From positions 74,342,662 through 74,406,661 of the forward strand of contig NW_027328740.1 of assembly GCF_048564905.1 (NCBI RefSeq): 64,000 bases of DNA, given 5' to 3'. Both the position numbers and the translations under genes were made by a program. The DNA comes from Vicugna pacos. Its lineage: Eukaryota; Chordata; Mammalia; Artiodactyla; Camelidae. The notes under the pieces are model-generated. The model was not told the origin of the DNA. It did not search any database and saw nothing but the letters and a program-made list of their open reading frames with translations. Positions 1 to 11,455 of the stretch are shown piece by piece. Numbering within the stretch: the stretch's first letter is position 1; every line of letters starts with the position of its first letter.

Positions 1-3000
1 CAGGCACTTCAAACCGGCACTAGGAAACAGCCTGAGAAACCAGAGAAAGGGTTTCTCCTGCAACCCGTTCCCTTTGTGCTGGATGAACGAACGTCTCTCC
101 ACATGCTCAGTTCTGAGAGATAAGTGTGTGTGAAAGCCGTCCTTCACCTAGCTTGAAGGGAACACAAAGTTTCTTTTCAGTTGCCAACTCCACTCCATAC
201 ATATATATGGGGAGGTACAAGCTCCAACTCGGTTTTACAGTGAAAACGGCAGGCACTTCAAACCGGCACTAGGAAACCGACTGAGAATCCAGAGTAAGGG
301 TTTCTCCTGCAACCCGTTCCCTTTGTGCTGGATGAACGAACGTCTCTCCACATGCTCAGTTCTGAGAGATAAGTGTGTGTGAAAGCCGTCCTTCACCTAG
401 CTTGAAGGGAACACAAAGTTTCTTTTCAGTGGCCAACTCCACTCCATACATATATATGGGGAGGTACAAGCTCCAACTCGGTTTTACAGTGAAAACGCAG
501 GCACTTCAAACCGGCACTAGGAAACAGACTGAGAAACCAGAGTAAGGGTTTCTCCTGCAACCCGTTCCCTTTGTGCTGGATGAACGAACGTCTCTCCACA
601 TGCTCAGTTCTGAGAGATAAGTGTGTGTGAAAGCCGTCCTTCACCTAGCTTGAAGGGAACACAAAGTTTCTTTTCAGTTGCCAACTCCACTCCATACATA
701 TATATGGGGAGGTATAAGCTCCAACTCGGTTTTACAGTGAAAACGGCAGGCACTTCAAACCGGCACTAGGAAACAGACTGAGAAACCAGAGAAAGGGTTT
801 CTCCTGCAACCCGTTCCCTTTGTGCTGGATGAACGAACGTCTCTCCACATGCTCAGTTCTGAGAGATAAGTGTGTGTGAAAGCCGTCCTTCACCTAGCTT
901 GAAGGGAACACAAAGTTTCTTTTCAGTTGCCAACTCCACTCCATACATATATATGGGGAGGTACAAGCTCCAACTCGGTTTTACAGTGAAAACGGCAGGC
1001 ACTTCAAACCGGCACTAGGAAACAGACTGAGAAACCAGAGTAAGGGTTTCTCCTGCAACCCGTTCCCTTTGTGCTGGATGAACGAACGTCTCTCCACATG
1101 CTCAGTTCTGAGAGATAAGTGTGTGTGAAAGCCGTCCTTCACCTAGCTTGAAGGGAACACAAAGTTTCTTTTCAGTGGCCAACTCCACTCCATACATATA
1201 TATGGGGAGGTACAAGCTCCAACTCGGTTTTACAGTGAAAACGGCAGGCACTTCAAACCGGCACTAGGAAACAGACTGAGAAACCAGAGTAAGGGTTTCT
1301 CCTGCAACCCGTTCCCTTTGTGCTGGATGAACGAACGTCTCTCCACATGCTCAGTTCTGAGAGATAAGTGTGTGTGAAAGCCGTCCTTCACCTAGCTTGA
1401 AGGGAACACAAAGTTTCTTTTCAGTGGCCAACTCCACTCCATACATATATATGGGGAGGTACAAGCTCCAACTCGGTTTTACAGTGAAAACGGCAGGCAC
1501 TTCAAACCGGCACTAGGAAACAGACTGAGAAACCAGAGTAAGGGTTTCTCCTGCAACCCGTTCCCTTTGTGCTAGATGAACGAACGTCTCTCCACATGCT
1601 CAGTTCTGAGAGATAAGTGTGTGTGAAAGCCGTCCTTCACCTAGCTTAAAGGGCACACAAAGTTTCTTTTCTGTGGCCAACTCCACTCCATACATATATA
1701 TGGTGAGGTACAAGCTCCAACTCTGTTTTACTGTGAAAACGGCAGGCACTTCCAACCGGCACTAGGAAACAGACTGAGAAACCAGAGTAAGGGTTTCTCC
1801 TGCAACCCGTTCCCTTTGTGCTGGATGAACGAACGTCTCTCCACATGCTCAGTTCTGAGAGATAAGTGTGTGTGAAAGCCGTCCTTCAACTAGCTTGAAG
1901 GGAACACAAAGTTTCTTTTCAGTTGCCAACTCCACTCCATACATATATATGGGGAGGTACAAGCTCCAACTCGGTTTTACAGTGAAAACGGCAGGCACTT
2001 CAAACCGGCACTAGGAAACAGACAGAGAAACCAGAGTAAGGGTTTCTCCTGCAACCCGTTCCCTTTGTGCTGGATGAACGAACGTCTCTCCACATGCTCA
2101 GTTCTGAGAGATAAGTGTGTGTGAAAGTCGTCCTTCACCTAGCTTGAAGGGAACACAAAGTTTCTTTTCAGTTGCCAACTCCACTCCATACATATATATG
2201 GGGAGGTACAAGCTCCAACTCGGTTTTACAGTGAAAACGGCAGGCACTTCAAACCGGCACTAGGAAACCGAGTGAGAATCCAGAGTAAGGGTTTCTCCTG
2301 CAACCCGTTCCCTTTGTGCTGGATGAACGAACGTCTCTCCACATGCTCAGTTCTGAGAGATAAGTGTGTGTGAAAGCCGTCCTTCACCTAGCTTGAAGGG
2401 AACACAAAGTTTCTTTTCAGTGGCCAACTCCACTCCATACATATATATGGGGAGGTACAAGCTCCAACTCGGTTTTACAGTGAAAACGGCAGGCACTTCA
2501 AACCGGCACTAGGAAACAGCCTGAGAAACCAGAGAAAGGGTTTCTCCTGCAACCCGTTCCCTTTGTGCTGGATGAACGAACGTCTCTCCACATGCTCAGT
2601 TCTGAGAGATAAGTGTGTGTGAAAGCCGTCCTTCACCTAGCTTGAAGGGAACACAAAGTTTCTTTTCAGTTGCCAACTCCACTCCATACATATATATGGG
2701 GAGGTACAAGCTCCAACTCGGTTTTACAGTGAAAACGGCAGGCACTTCAAACCGGCACTAGGAAACCGAGTGAGAATCCAGAGTAAGGGTTTCTCCTGCA
2801 ACCCGTTCCCTTTGTGCTGGATGAACGAACGTCTCTCCACATGCTCAGTTCTGAGAGATAAGTGTGTGTGAAAGCCGTCCTTCACCTAGCTTGAAGGGAA
2901 CACAAAGTTTCTTTTCAGTGGCCAACTCCACTCCATACATATATATGGGGAGGTACAAGCTCCAACTCGGTTTTACAGTGAAAACGCAGGCACTTCAAAC

Positions 3001-5475
3001 CGGCACTAGGAAACAGACTGAGAAACCAGAGTAAGGGTTTCTCCTGCAACCCGTTCCCTTTGTGCTGGATGAACGAACGTCTCTCCACATGCTAAGTTCT
3101 GAGAGATAAGTGTGTGTGAAAGCCGTCCTTCACCTAGCTTGAAGGGAACACAAAGTTTCTTTTCAGTTGCCAACTCCACTCCATACATATATATGGGGAG
3201 GTACAAGCTCCAACTCGGTTTTACAGTGAAAACGGCAGGCACTTCAAACCGGCACTAGGAAACAGACTGAGAAACCAGAGAAAGGGTTTCTCCTGCAACC
3301 CGTTCCCTTTGTGCTGGATGAACGAACGTCTCTCCACATGCTCAGTTCTGAGAGATAAGTGTGTGTGAAAGCCGTCCTTCACCTAGCTTGAAGGGAACAC
3401 AAAGTTTCTTTTCAGTTGCCAACTCCACTCCATACATATATATGGGGAGGTACAAGCTCCAACTCGGTTTTACAGTGAAAACGGCAGGCACTTCAAACCG
3501 GCACTAGGAAACCGACTGAGAATCCAGAGTAAGGGTTTCTCCTGCAACCAGTTCCCTTTGTGCTGGATGAACGAACGTCTCTCCACATGCTCAGTTCTGA
3601 GAGATAAGTGTGTGTGAAAGCCGTCCTTCACCTAGCTTGAAGGGAACACAAAGTTTCTTTTCAGTGGCCAACTCCACTCCATACATATATATGGGGAGGT
3701 ACAAGCTCCAACTCGGTTTTACAGTGAAAACGGCAGGCACTTCAAACCGGCACTAGGAAACAGACTGAGAAACCAGAGTAAGGGTTTCTCCTGCAACCCG
3801 TTCCCTTTGTGCTGGATGAACGAACGTCTCTCCACATGCTCAGTTCTGAGAGATAAGTGTGTGTGAAAGCCGTCCTTCACCTAGCTTGAAGGGAACACAA
3901 AGTTTCTTTTCAGTTGCCAACTCCACTCCATACATATATATGGGGAGGTACAAGCTCCAACTCGGTTTTACAGTGAAAACGGCAGGCACTTCAAACCGGC
4001 ACTAGGAAACCGACTGAGAATCCAGAGTAAGGGTTTCTCCTGCAACCCGTTCCCTTTGTGCTGGATGAACGAACGTCTCTCCACATGCTCAGTTCTGAGA
4101 GATAAGTGTGTGTGAAAGCCGTCCTTCACCTAGCTTGAAGGGAACACAAAGTTTCTTTTCAGTGGCCAACTCCACTCCATACATATATATGGGGAGGTAC
4201 AAGCTCCAACTCGGTTTTACAGTGAAAACGGCAGGCACTTCAAACCGGCACTAGGAAACCGACTGAGAAACCAGAGTAAGGGTTTCTCCTGCAACCCGTT
4301 CCCTTTGTGCTGGATGAACGAACGTCTCTCCACATGCTCAGTTCTGAGAGATAAGTGTGTGTGAAAGCCGTCCTTCACCTAGCTTGAAGGGAACACAAAG
4401 TTTCTTTTCAGTGGCCAACTCCACTCCATACATATATATGGGGAGGTACAAGCTCCAACTCGGTTTTACAGTGAAAACGGCAGGCACTTCAAACCGGCAC
4501 TAGGAAACAGACTGAGAAACCAGAGTAAGGGTTTCTCCTGCAACCCGTTCCCTTTGTGCTGGATGAACGAACGTCTCTCCACATGCTCAGTTCTGAGAGA
4601 TAAGTGTGTGTGAAAGCCGTCCTTCACCTAGCTTGAAGGGAACACAAAGTTTCTTTTCAGTGGCCAACTCCACTCCATACATATATATGGGGAGGTACAA
4701 GCTCCAACTCGGTTTTACAGTGAAAACGGCAGGCACTTCAAACCGGCACTAGGAAACAGACTGAGAAACCAGAGAAAGGGTTTCTCCTACAACCCGTTCC
4801 CTTTGTGCTGGATGAACGAACGTCTCTCCACATGCTCAGTTCTGAGAGATAAGTGTGTGTGAAAGCCGTCCTTCACCTAGCTTGAAGGGAACACAAAGTT
4901 TCTTTTCAGTTGCCAACTCCACTCCATACATATATATGGGGAGGTACAAGCTCCAACTCGGTTTTACAGTGAAAACGGCAGGCACTTCAAACCGGCACTA
5001 GGAAACAGACTGAGAAACCAGAGTAAGGGTTTCTCCTGCAACCCGTTCCCTTTGTGCTGGATGAACGAACGTCTCTCCACATGCTCAGTTCTGAGAGATA
5101 AGTGTGTGTGAAAGCCGTCCTTCACCTAGCTTGAAGGGAACACAAAGTTTCTTTTCAGTTGCCAACTCCACTCCATACATATATATGGGGAGGTACAAGC
5201 TCCAACTCGGTTTTACAGTGAAAACGGCAGGCACTTCAACCGGCACTAGGAAACAGACTGAGAAACCAGAGTAAGGGTTTCTCCTGCAACCCGTTCCCTT
5301 TGTGCTGGATGAACGAACGTCTCTCCACATGCTCAGTTCTGAGAGATAAGTGTGTGTGAAAGCCGTCCTTCACCTAGCTTGAAGGGAACACAAAGTTTCT
5401 TTTCAGTTGCCAACTCCACTCCATACATATATATGGGGAGGTACAAGCTCCAACTCGGTTTTACAGTGAAAACGG
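1..5475. repeat. Block 1: copies 1-22, K-L-G-F-C type order
   Basis: The order is C E* P A P P K L G F C F* P A E P E E P A P P. Copies 1-10 are a ten-monomer version of the C E* P A E P P K L G F unit seen complete at 56033-58770, with one E missing. Copy 12 (2739-2986) has the F head but the one-base deletion typical of E* at its end, so it looks like an F/E* hybrid. Copy 3 carries a rare c>t at 715 (ggtataag) that recurs at 56747. Copy 22 (5228-5475) lacks one a near its start. No gene or other element is present. Confidence 0.9.
1494..1991. repeat. K-L monomer pair (copies 7-8)
   Basis: Nine linked changes run from 1574 (tgctagatg) through 1648, 1654, 1672, 1704, 1724 and 1732, plus g at position 182, to 1753 in the next copy (cttccaacc). 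L also has cttcaacta. Outside this 180-base tract both copies are near consensus. The same tract recurs about a dozen times in the window and is the clearest marker for aligning the higher-order units. Confidence 0.92.
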
Positions 5476-5724
5476 CAGGCACTTCAAACCGGCACTAGGA
5501 AACAGACTGAGAAACCACAGTAAGGGTTTCTCCTGCAACCCGTTCCCTTTGTGCTGGATGAACGAACGTCTCTCCACATGCTCAGTTCTGAGAGATAAGT
5601 GTGTGTGAAAGCTGTCCTTCACCTAGCTTGAAGGGAACACAAAGTTTCTTTTCAGTTGCCAACTCCACTCCATACTTATATATGGGGAGGTACAAGCTCC
5701 AACTCGGTTTTAAAGTGAAAACGG
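5476..5724. repeat. H monomer (copy 23)
   Basis: Four linked changes define it: cacag for cagag (43), gctgtcc for gccgtcc (138, a CpG transition), cttatatat (201) and taaagtg (238). It heads the shared H P P R S T U V W string. Confidence 0.88.
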
Positions 5725-5829
5725 CAGGCACTTCAAACCGGCACTAGGAAACAGACTGAGAAACCAGAGTAAGGGTTTCTCCTGCAACCCGTTCCCTTTG
5801 TGCTGGATGAACGAACGTCTCTCCACATG

Positions 5830-5841
5830 CTCAGTTCTGAG
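5830..5841. repeat. Dyad CTCAG-tt-CTGAG in the reference monomer
   Basis: This is a five-base inverted repeat around a two-base centre and recurs once per monomer. In Y-class copies one t>a change at monomer position 111 makes it a perfect 12-bp palindrome. No function is shown. Confidence 0.85.
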
Positions 5842-5864
5842 AGATAAGTGTGTGTGAAAGCCGT

Positions 5865-5883
5865 CCTTCACCTAGCTTGAAGG
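5865..5883. repeat. Dyad CCTTCA-7-TGAAGG in the reference monomer
   Basis: Six-base arms are separated by seven bases, so a small hairpin is possible in single strands. It is present in most monomers. It is altered in K (155 g>a), W (144 t>a) and Z2 copies. A structural role is only inferred. Confidence 0.85.
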
Positions 5884-5902
5884 GAACACAAAGTTTCTTT
5901 TC

Positions 5903-5913
5903 AGTTGCCAACT
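5903..5913. repeat. Dyad AGTTG-c-CAACT at the t/g dimorphic site
   Basis: This 11-base odd-centred dyad exists only when monomer position 182 is t. In the many copies with g, the dyad is lost and the six-base palindrome TGGCCA appears in its place. E, F and K copies usually carry g; A, C, L and most G copies carry t. Confidence 0.8.
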
Positions 5914-5923
5914 CCACTCCATA

Positions 5924-5933
5924 CATATATATG
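5924..5933. repeat. Palindrome CATATATATG in the reference monomer
   Basis: This ten-base perfect palindrome is the only strongly AT-rich stretch of the monomer. H, T, X and Y copies start it with ctta instead of cata, which breaks it. Z2 copies extend it to 16 bases. A few copies read tatacgg here. Confidence 0.9.
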
Positions 5934-6471
5934 GGGAGGTACAAGCTCCAACTCGGTTTTACAGTGAAAACGGCAGGCACTTCAAACCGGCGCTAGGAAA
6001 CAGACTGAGAAACCAGAGTAAGGGTTTCTCCTGCAACCCGTTCCCTTTGTGCTGGATGAACGAACGTCTCTCCACATGCTCAGTTCTGAGAGATAAGTGT
6101 GTGTGAAAGCCGTCCTTCACCTAGCTTGAAGGGAACACAAAGTTTCTTTTCAGTTGCCAACTCCACTCCATACATATATATGGGGAGGTACAAGCTCCAA
6201 CTCGGTTTTACAGTGAAAACGGCAGGCACTTCAAACCGGCACTAGGAAACAGACTGAGAAACCAGAGTAAGGGTTTCTCCTGCAACCCGTTCCCTTTGTG
6301 CTGGATGAAAGAACGGCTCTCCACATGCTCAGTTCTGAGAGATAAGTGTGTGTGAAAGCCGTCCTTCACCTAGCTTGAAGGGAACACAAAGTTTCTTTTC
6401 AGTTGCCAACTCCACTCCATACATATATATGGGGAGGTACAAGCTCCAACTCGGTTTTACAGTGAAAACGG

Positions 6472-7718
6472 CAGGCACTTCAAACCGGCACTAGAAAAAC
6501 AGACTGAGAAACCACAGTAAGGGTTTCCCCTGCAACCAGTTCCATTTGTGCTGGATGAACGAACGTCTCTCCACATGCTCAGTTCTGAGAGATAAGTGTC
6601 TGTGAAAGCCGTCCTTCACCTAGCTTGAAGGGAACACAAAGTTTCTTTTCAGTTGCCAACTCCACTCCATACATATATATGGGGAGGTACAAGCTCCAAC
6701 TCGGTTTTACAGTGAAAACGGCAGGCACTTCAAATCGGCACTAGGAAACAGACTGAGAATCCAGAGTAAGGGTTTCTCCTGCAACCCGTTCCCTTTGTGC
6801 TGGATGAACGAACGTCTCTCCACATGCTCAGGTCTGAGAGATAAGTGTGTGTGAAAGCCGTCCTTCACCTAGCTTGAAGGGAACACAAAGTTTCTTTTCA
6901 GTTGCCAACTCCACTCCATACTTATATATGGGGAGGTACAAGCTCCAACTCGGTTTTACAATGAAAACGTCAGGCACTTCAAACCGGCACTAGGAAACAG
7001 ACTGAGAAACCAGAGTAAGGGTTTCTCCTGCAACCCGTTCTCTTTGTGCTGGATGAACGAACGTCTCTCCACATGCTCAGTTCTGAGAGATAAGTGTGTG
7101 TGAAAGCCGTCCTTCACTTAGCTTGAAGGGAACACAAAGTTTCTTTTCAGTTGCCAACTCCACTCCATACATATATATGGGGAGGTACAAGCTCCAACTC
7201 GGTTTTACAGTGAAAACGGCAGGCACTTCAAACCGGCACTAGAAAAACAGACTGAGAAACCAGAGTAAGGGTTTCTCCTGCAACCCGTTCCCTTTGTGCT
7301 GGATGAACGAACGTCTCTCCACATGCTCAGTTCTGAGAGATAAGTGTGTGTGAAAGCCGTCCTTCACCTAGCTTGAAGGGAACACAAAGTTTCTTTTCAG
7401 TTGCCAACTCCACTCCATACATATATATGGGGAGGTACAAGCTCCAACTCGGTTTTACAGTGAAAACGGCAGGCACTTCAAACCGGCACTAGGAAACAGA
7501 CTGAGAAACCAGAGTAAGGGTTTCTCCTGCAACCCGTTCCCTTTGTGCTGGATGAACGAAGGTCTCTCCACATGCTCAGTTCTGAGAGATAAGTGTGTGT
7601 GAAAGCCGTCCTACACCTAGCTTGAAGGGAACACAAAGTTTCTTTTCAGTTGCCAACTCCACTCCATACATATATATGGGGAGGTACAAGCTCCAACTCG
7701 GTTTTACAGTGAAAACGG
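6472..7718. repeat. S-T-U-V-W monomer string (copies 27-31)
   Basis: Five differently marked monomers always occur in this order. S: ctagaaaaacag, cccctgc, ccagttcc, gtgtctgtg. T: aaatcggc, caggtctg, cttatatat, aatgaaaacgtc. U: gttctcttt and cacttagc. V: ctagaaaaacag. W: gaaggtctc and cctacacc. S and V are each 250 bp because of an extra a. In this copy T also has gagaatcc and V has cagag rather than cacag. Confidence 0.9.
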
Positions 7719-8216
7719 CAGGCACTTCAAACCGGCACTAGGAAACAGACTGAGAAACCAGAGTAAGGGTTTCTCCTGCAACCCGTTCCCTTTGTGCTGG
7801 ATGAACGAACGTCTCTCCACATGCTCAGTTCTGAGAGATAAGTGTGTGTGAAAGCCGTCCTTCACCTAGCTTGAAGGGAACACAAAGTTTCTTTTCAGTT
7901 GCCAACTCCACTCCATACTTATATATGGGGAGGTACAAGCTCCAACTCGGTTTTACAGCGAAAACGGCAGGCACTTCAAACCGGCACTAGGAAACAGACT
8001 GAGAATCCAGAGTAAGGGTTTCTCCTGCAACCCGTTCCCTTTGTGCTGGATGAACGAACGTCTTTCCACATGCTCAGATCTGAGAGATAAGTGTGTGTGA
8101 AAGCCGTCCTTCACCTAGCTTGAAGGGAACACAAAGTTTCTTTTCAGTTGCCAACTCCACTCCATACTTATATATGGGGAGGTACAAGCTCCAACTCGGT
8201 TTTACAGTGAAAACGG
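7719..8216. repeat. X-Y monomer pair (copies 32-33)
   Basis: X has cttatatat and cagcgaaaac (t>c at 7959), which makes a new CpG. Y has gtctttcc, cagatctg and cttatatat. The a at 8078 turns CTCAG..CTGAG into a perfect 12-bp palindrome at 8073-8084. The pair follows W here and in two other places. Confidence 0.88.
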
Positions 8217-8714
8217 CAGGCACTTCAAACCGGCACTAGGAAACAGACTGAGAAACCAGAGTAAGGGTTTCTCCTGCAACCCGTTCCCTTTGTGCTGGAT
8301 GAACGAACGTCTCTCCACATGCTCAGTTCTGAGAGATAAGTGTGTGTGAAAGCCGTCCTTCACCTAGCTTGAAGGGAACACAAAGTTTCTTTTCAGTTGC
8401 CAACTCCACTCCATACATATATATGGGGAGGTACAAGCTCCAACTCGGTTTTACAGTGAAAACGGCAGGCACTTCAAACCGGCACTAGGAAACAGACTGA
8501 GAAACCAGAGTAAGGGTTTCTCCTGCAACCCGTTCCCTTTGTGCTGGATGAACGAACGTCTCTCCACATGCTCAGTTCTGAGAGATAAGTGTGTGTGAAA
8601 GCCGTCCTTCACCTAGCTTGAAGGGAACACAAAGTTTCTTTTCAGTTGCCAACTCCACTCCATACATATATATGGGGAGGTACAAGCTCCAACTCGGTTT
8701 TACAGTGAAAACGG

Positions 8715-9961
8715 CAGGCACTTCAAACCGGCACTGGAAAAACAGACTGAGAAACCACAGTAAGGGTTTCCCCTGCAACCAGTTCCATTTGTGCTGGATG
8801 AACGAACGTCTCTCCACATGCTCAGTTCTGAGAGATAAGTGTCTGTGAAAGCCGTCCTTCACCTAGCTTGAAGGGAACACAAAGTTTCTTTTCAGTTGCC
8901 AACTCCACTCCATACATATATATGGGGAGGTACAAGCTCCAACTCGGTTTTACAGTGAAAACGGCAGGCACTTCAAACCGGCACTAGGAAACAGACTGAG
9001 AAACCAGAGTAAGGGTTTCTCCTGCAACCCGTTCCCTTTGTGCTGGATGAACGAACGTCTCTCCACATGCTCAGGTCTGAGAGATAAGTGTGTGTGAAAG
9101 CCGTCCTTCACCTAGCTTGAAGGGAACACAAAGTTTCTTTTCAGTTGCCAACTCCACTCCATACTTATATATGGGGAGGTACAAGCTCCAACTCGGTTTT
9201 ACAATGAAAACGTCAGGCACTTCAAACCGGCACTAGGAAACAGACTGAGAAACCAGAGTAAGGGTTTCTCCTGCAACCCGTTCTCTTTGTGCTGGATGAA
9301 CGAACGTCTCTCCACATGCTCAGTTCTGAGAGATAAGTGTGTGTGAAAGCCGTCCTTCACTTAGCTTGAAGGGAACACAAAGTTTCTTTTCAGTTGCCAA
9401 CTCCACTCCATACATATATATGGGGAGGTACAAGCTCCAACTCGGTTTTACAGTGAAAACGGCAGGCACTTCAAACCGGCACTAGAAAAACAGACTGAGA
9501 AACCACAGTAAGGGTTTCTCCTGCAACCCGTTCCCTTTGTGCTGGATGAACGAACGTCTCTCCACATGCTCAGTTCTGAGAGATAAGTGTGTGTGAAAGC
9601 CGTCCTTCACCTAGCTTGAAGGGAACACAAAGTTTCTTTTCAGTTGCCAACTCCACTCCATACATATATATGGGGAGGTACAAGCTCCAACTCGGTTTTA
9701 CAGTGAAAACGGCAGGCACTTCAAACCGGCACTAGGAAACAGACTGAGAAACCAGAGTAAGGGTTTCTCCTGCAACCCGTTCCCTTTGTGCTGGATGAAC
9801 GAAGGTCTCTCCACATGCTCAGTTCTGAGAGATAAGTGTGTGTGAAAGCCGTCCTACACCTAGCTTGAAGGGAACACAAAGTTTCTTTTCAGTTGCCAAC
9901 TCCACTCCATACATATATATGGGGAGGTACAAGCTCCAACTCGGTTTTACAGTGAAAACGG
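8715..9961. repeat. S-T-U-V-W monomer string, second copy (copies 36-40)
   Basis: It repeats the markers of 6472-7718 nine monomers later. It differs in S (cactgg), in T (aaaccgg and gagaaacc rather than aaatcgg and gagaatcc) and in V (cacag). These mixed differences point to duplication followed by limited conversion. Confidence 0.88.
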
Positions 9962-10957
9962 CAGGCACTTCAAACCGGCACTAGGAAACAGACTGAGAAA
10001 CCAGAGAAAGGGTTTCTCCTGCAACCCGTTCCCTTTGTGCTGGATGAACGAACGTCTCTCCACATGCTCAGTTCTGAGAGATAAGTGTGTGTGAAAGCCG
10101 TCCTTCACCTAGCTTGAAGGGAACACAAAGTTTCTTTTCAGTTGCCAACTCCACTCCATACATATATATGGGGAGGTACAAGCTCCAACTCGGTTTTACA
10201 GTGAAAACGGCAGGCACTTCCAAGCGGCACTAGGAAACCGACTGAGAATCCAGAGTAAGGGTTTCTCCTGCAACCCGTTCCCTTTGTGCTGGATGAACGA
10301 ACGTCTCTCCACATGCTCAGTTCTGAGAGATAAGTGTGTGTGAAAGCCGTCCTTCACCTAGCTTGAAGGGAACACAAAGTTTCTTTTCAGTGGCCAACTC
10401 CACTCCATACATATATATGGGGAGGTACAAGCTCCAACTCGGTTTTACAGTGAAAACGGCAGGCACTTCAAACCGGCACTAGGAAACAGACTGAGAAACC
10501 AGAGTAAGGGTTTCTCCTGCAACCCGTTCCCTTTGTGCTGGATGAACGAACGTCTCTCCACATGCTCAGTTCTGAGAGATAAGTGTGTGTGAAAGCCGTC
10601 CTTCACCTAGCTTGAAGGGAACACAAAGTTTCTTTTCAGTTGCCAACTCCACTCCATACATATATATGGGGAGGTACAAGCTCCAACTCGGTTTTACAGT
10701 GAAAACGGCAGGCACATCAAACCGGCACTAGGAAACCGACTGAGAATCCAGAGTAAGGGTTTCTCCTGCAACCCGTTCCCTTTGTGCTGGATGAACGAAC
10801 GTCTCTCCACATGCTCAGTTCTGAGAGATAAGTGTGTGTGAAAGCCGTCCTTCACCTAGCTTGAAGGGAACACAAAGTTTCTTTTCAGTGGCCAACTCCA
10901 CTCCATACATATATATGGGGAGGTACAAGCTCCAACTCGGTTTTACAGTGAAAACGG

Positions 10958-11455
10958 CAGGCACTTCAAACCGGCACTAGGAAACAGACTGAGAAACCAG
11001 AGTAAGGGTTTCTCCTGCAACCCGTTCCCTTTGTGCTAGATGAACGAACGTCTCTCCACATGCTCAGTTCTGAGAGATAAGTGTGTGTGAAAGCCGTCCT
11101 TCACCTAGCTTAAAGGGCACACAAAGTTTCTTTTCTGTGGCCAACTCCACTCCATACATATATATGGTGAGGTACAAGCTCCAACTCTGTTTTACTGTGA
11201 AAACGGCAGGCACTTCCAACCGGCACTAGGAAACAGACTGAGAAACCAGAGTAAGGGTTTCTCCTGCAACCCGTTCCCTTTGTGCTGGATGAACGAACGT
11301 CTCTCCACATGCTCAGTTCTGAGAGATAAGTGTGTGTGAAAGCCGTCCTTCAACTAGCTTGAAGGGAACACAAAGTTTCTTTTCAGTTGCCAACTCCACT
11401 CCATACATATATATGGGGAGGTACAAGCTCCAACTCGGTTTTACAGTGAAAACGG
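10958..11455. repeat. K-L monomer pair (copies 45-46)
   Basis: All nine K-tract changes are present, from tgctagatg at about 11038 to cttccaacc in the next copy, and L has cttcaacta. It is 38 monomers downstream of the first pair. Confidence 0.92.

Larger units (their letters stand above)
5725..5973. repeat. Reference monomer matching the consensus (class P, copy 24)
   Basis: This copy carries none of the class-defining changes and serves as the consensus. It is about 47% GC with seven CpG sites. It has four short dyads: CTCAG-tt-CTGAG at monomer positions 106-117, CCTTCA-7-TGAAGG at 141-159, AGTTG-c-CAACT at 179-189, and the palindrome CATATATATG at 200-209. A GATA-type string AGATAAG lies at 118-124. 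No CENP-B box (TTCG....A..CGGG) is present on either strand. The length is a multiple of three, yet all six frames are closed. Confidence 0.95.
5476..9961. repeat. Block 2: copies 23-40, S-T-U-V-W repeated with a 9-monomer period
   Basis: The order is H P P R S T U V W X Y P P S T U V W. The second S copy starts nine monomers (2,243 bases) after the first. Copies 23-31 (H P P R S T U V W) reappear at 14692 and 19425. R (6223-6471) carries gaaagaacggctc. The second S copy (8715-8964) reads cactgg where the first reads cactag. No other element is present. Confidence 0.9.

Noticed and set aside
426-644. Minus-strand 72-codon frame with a faint resemblance to a zinc-finger linker (HKGNGLQEKP)
   Set aside because: It lacks the paired cysteines and the spacing of a C2H2 finger. 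It exists only in copies with the one-base E* deletion. The likeness is chance.
1646-1846. 66-codon minus-strand frame repeated about a dozen times
   Set aside because: It tracks the K-L monomer pair exactly. The reading frame is open because K changes alter stops. There is no coding signature, ribosome context or conserved protein beyond the DNA repeat itself.
5725-5973. Possible CENP-B box: TTCGTT and AACGGG both occur on the minus strand
   Set aside because: The two halves are separated by over a dozen extra bases, which would not fit the fixed spacing of the 17-bp box.
5725-5973. Telomere-like AGGGTTT within taagggtttctcc
   Set aside because: It occurs once per monomer and is not itself tandemly repeated. 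A seven-base match is expected by chance.
5725-5973. Promoter reading of the tatatatgg stretch with the nearby GATA-type and E-box-like strings
   Set aside because: These are short, common matches present in every monomer with no gene downstream. Satellite transcription is possible but not shown by sequence.
7952-7968. Partial CENP-B-like match on the minus strand in X copies (TTTCG...A)
   Set aside because: The t>c change in X gives TTCG and the right A, but the CGGG half is ACCG. Most of the required core is missing.
8591-8848. 85-codon plus-strand frame
   Set aside because: It is open only because one S copy reads cactgg instead of cactag. It is repeat sequence, not a gene.
8572-8862. 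96-codon open frame on the minus strand, the longest I considered
   Set aside because: It spans two monomers and is longer than the 83-codon monomer only because one copy has an extra base and a changed stop. All frames of the consensus are closed, and similar short frames recur with the repeat.
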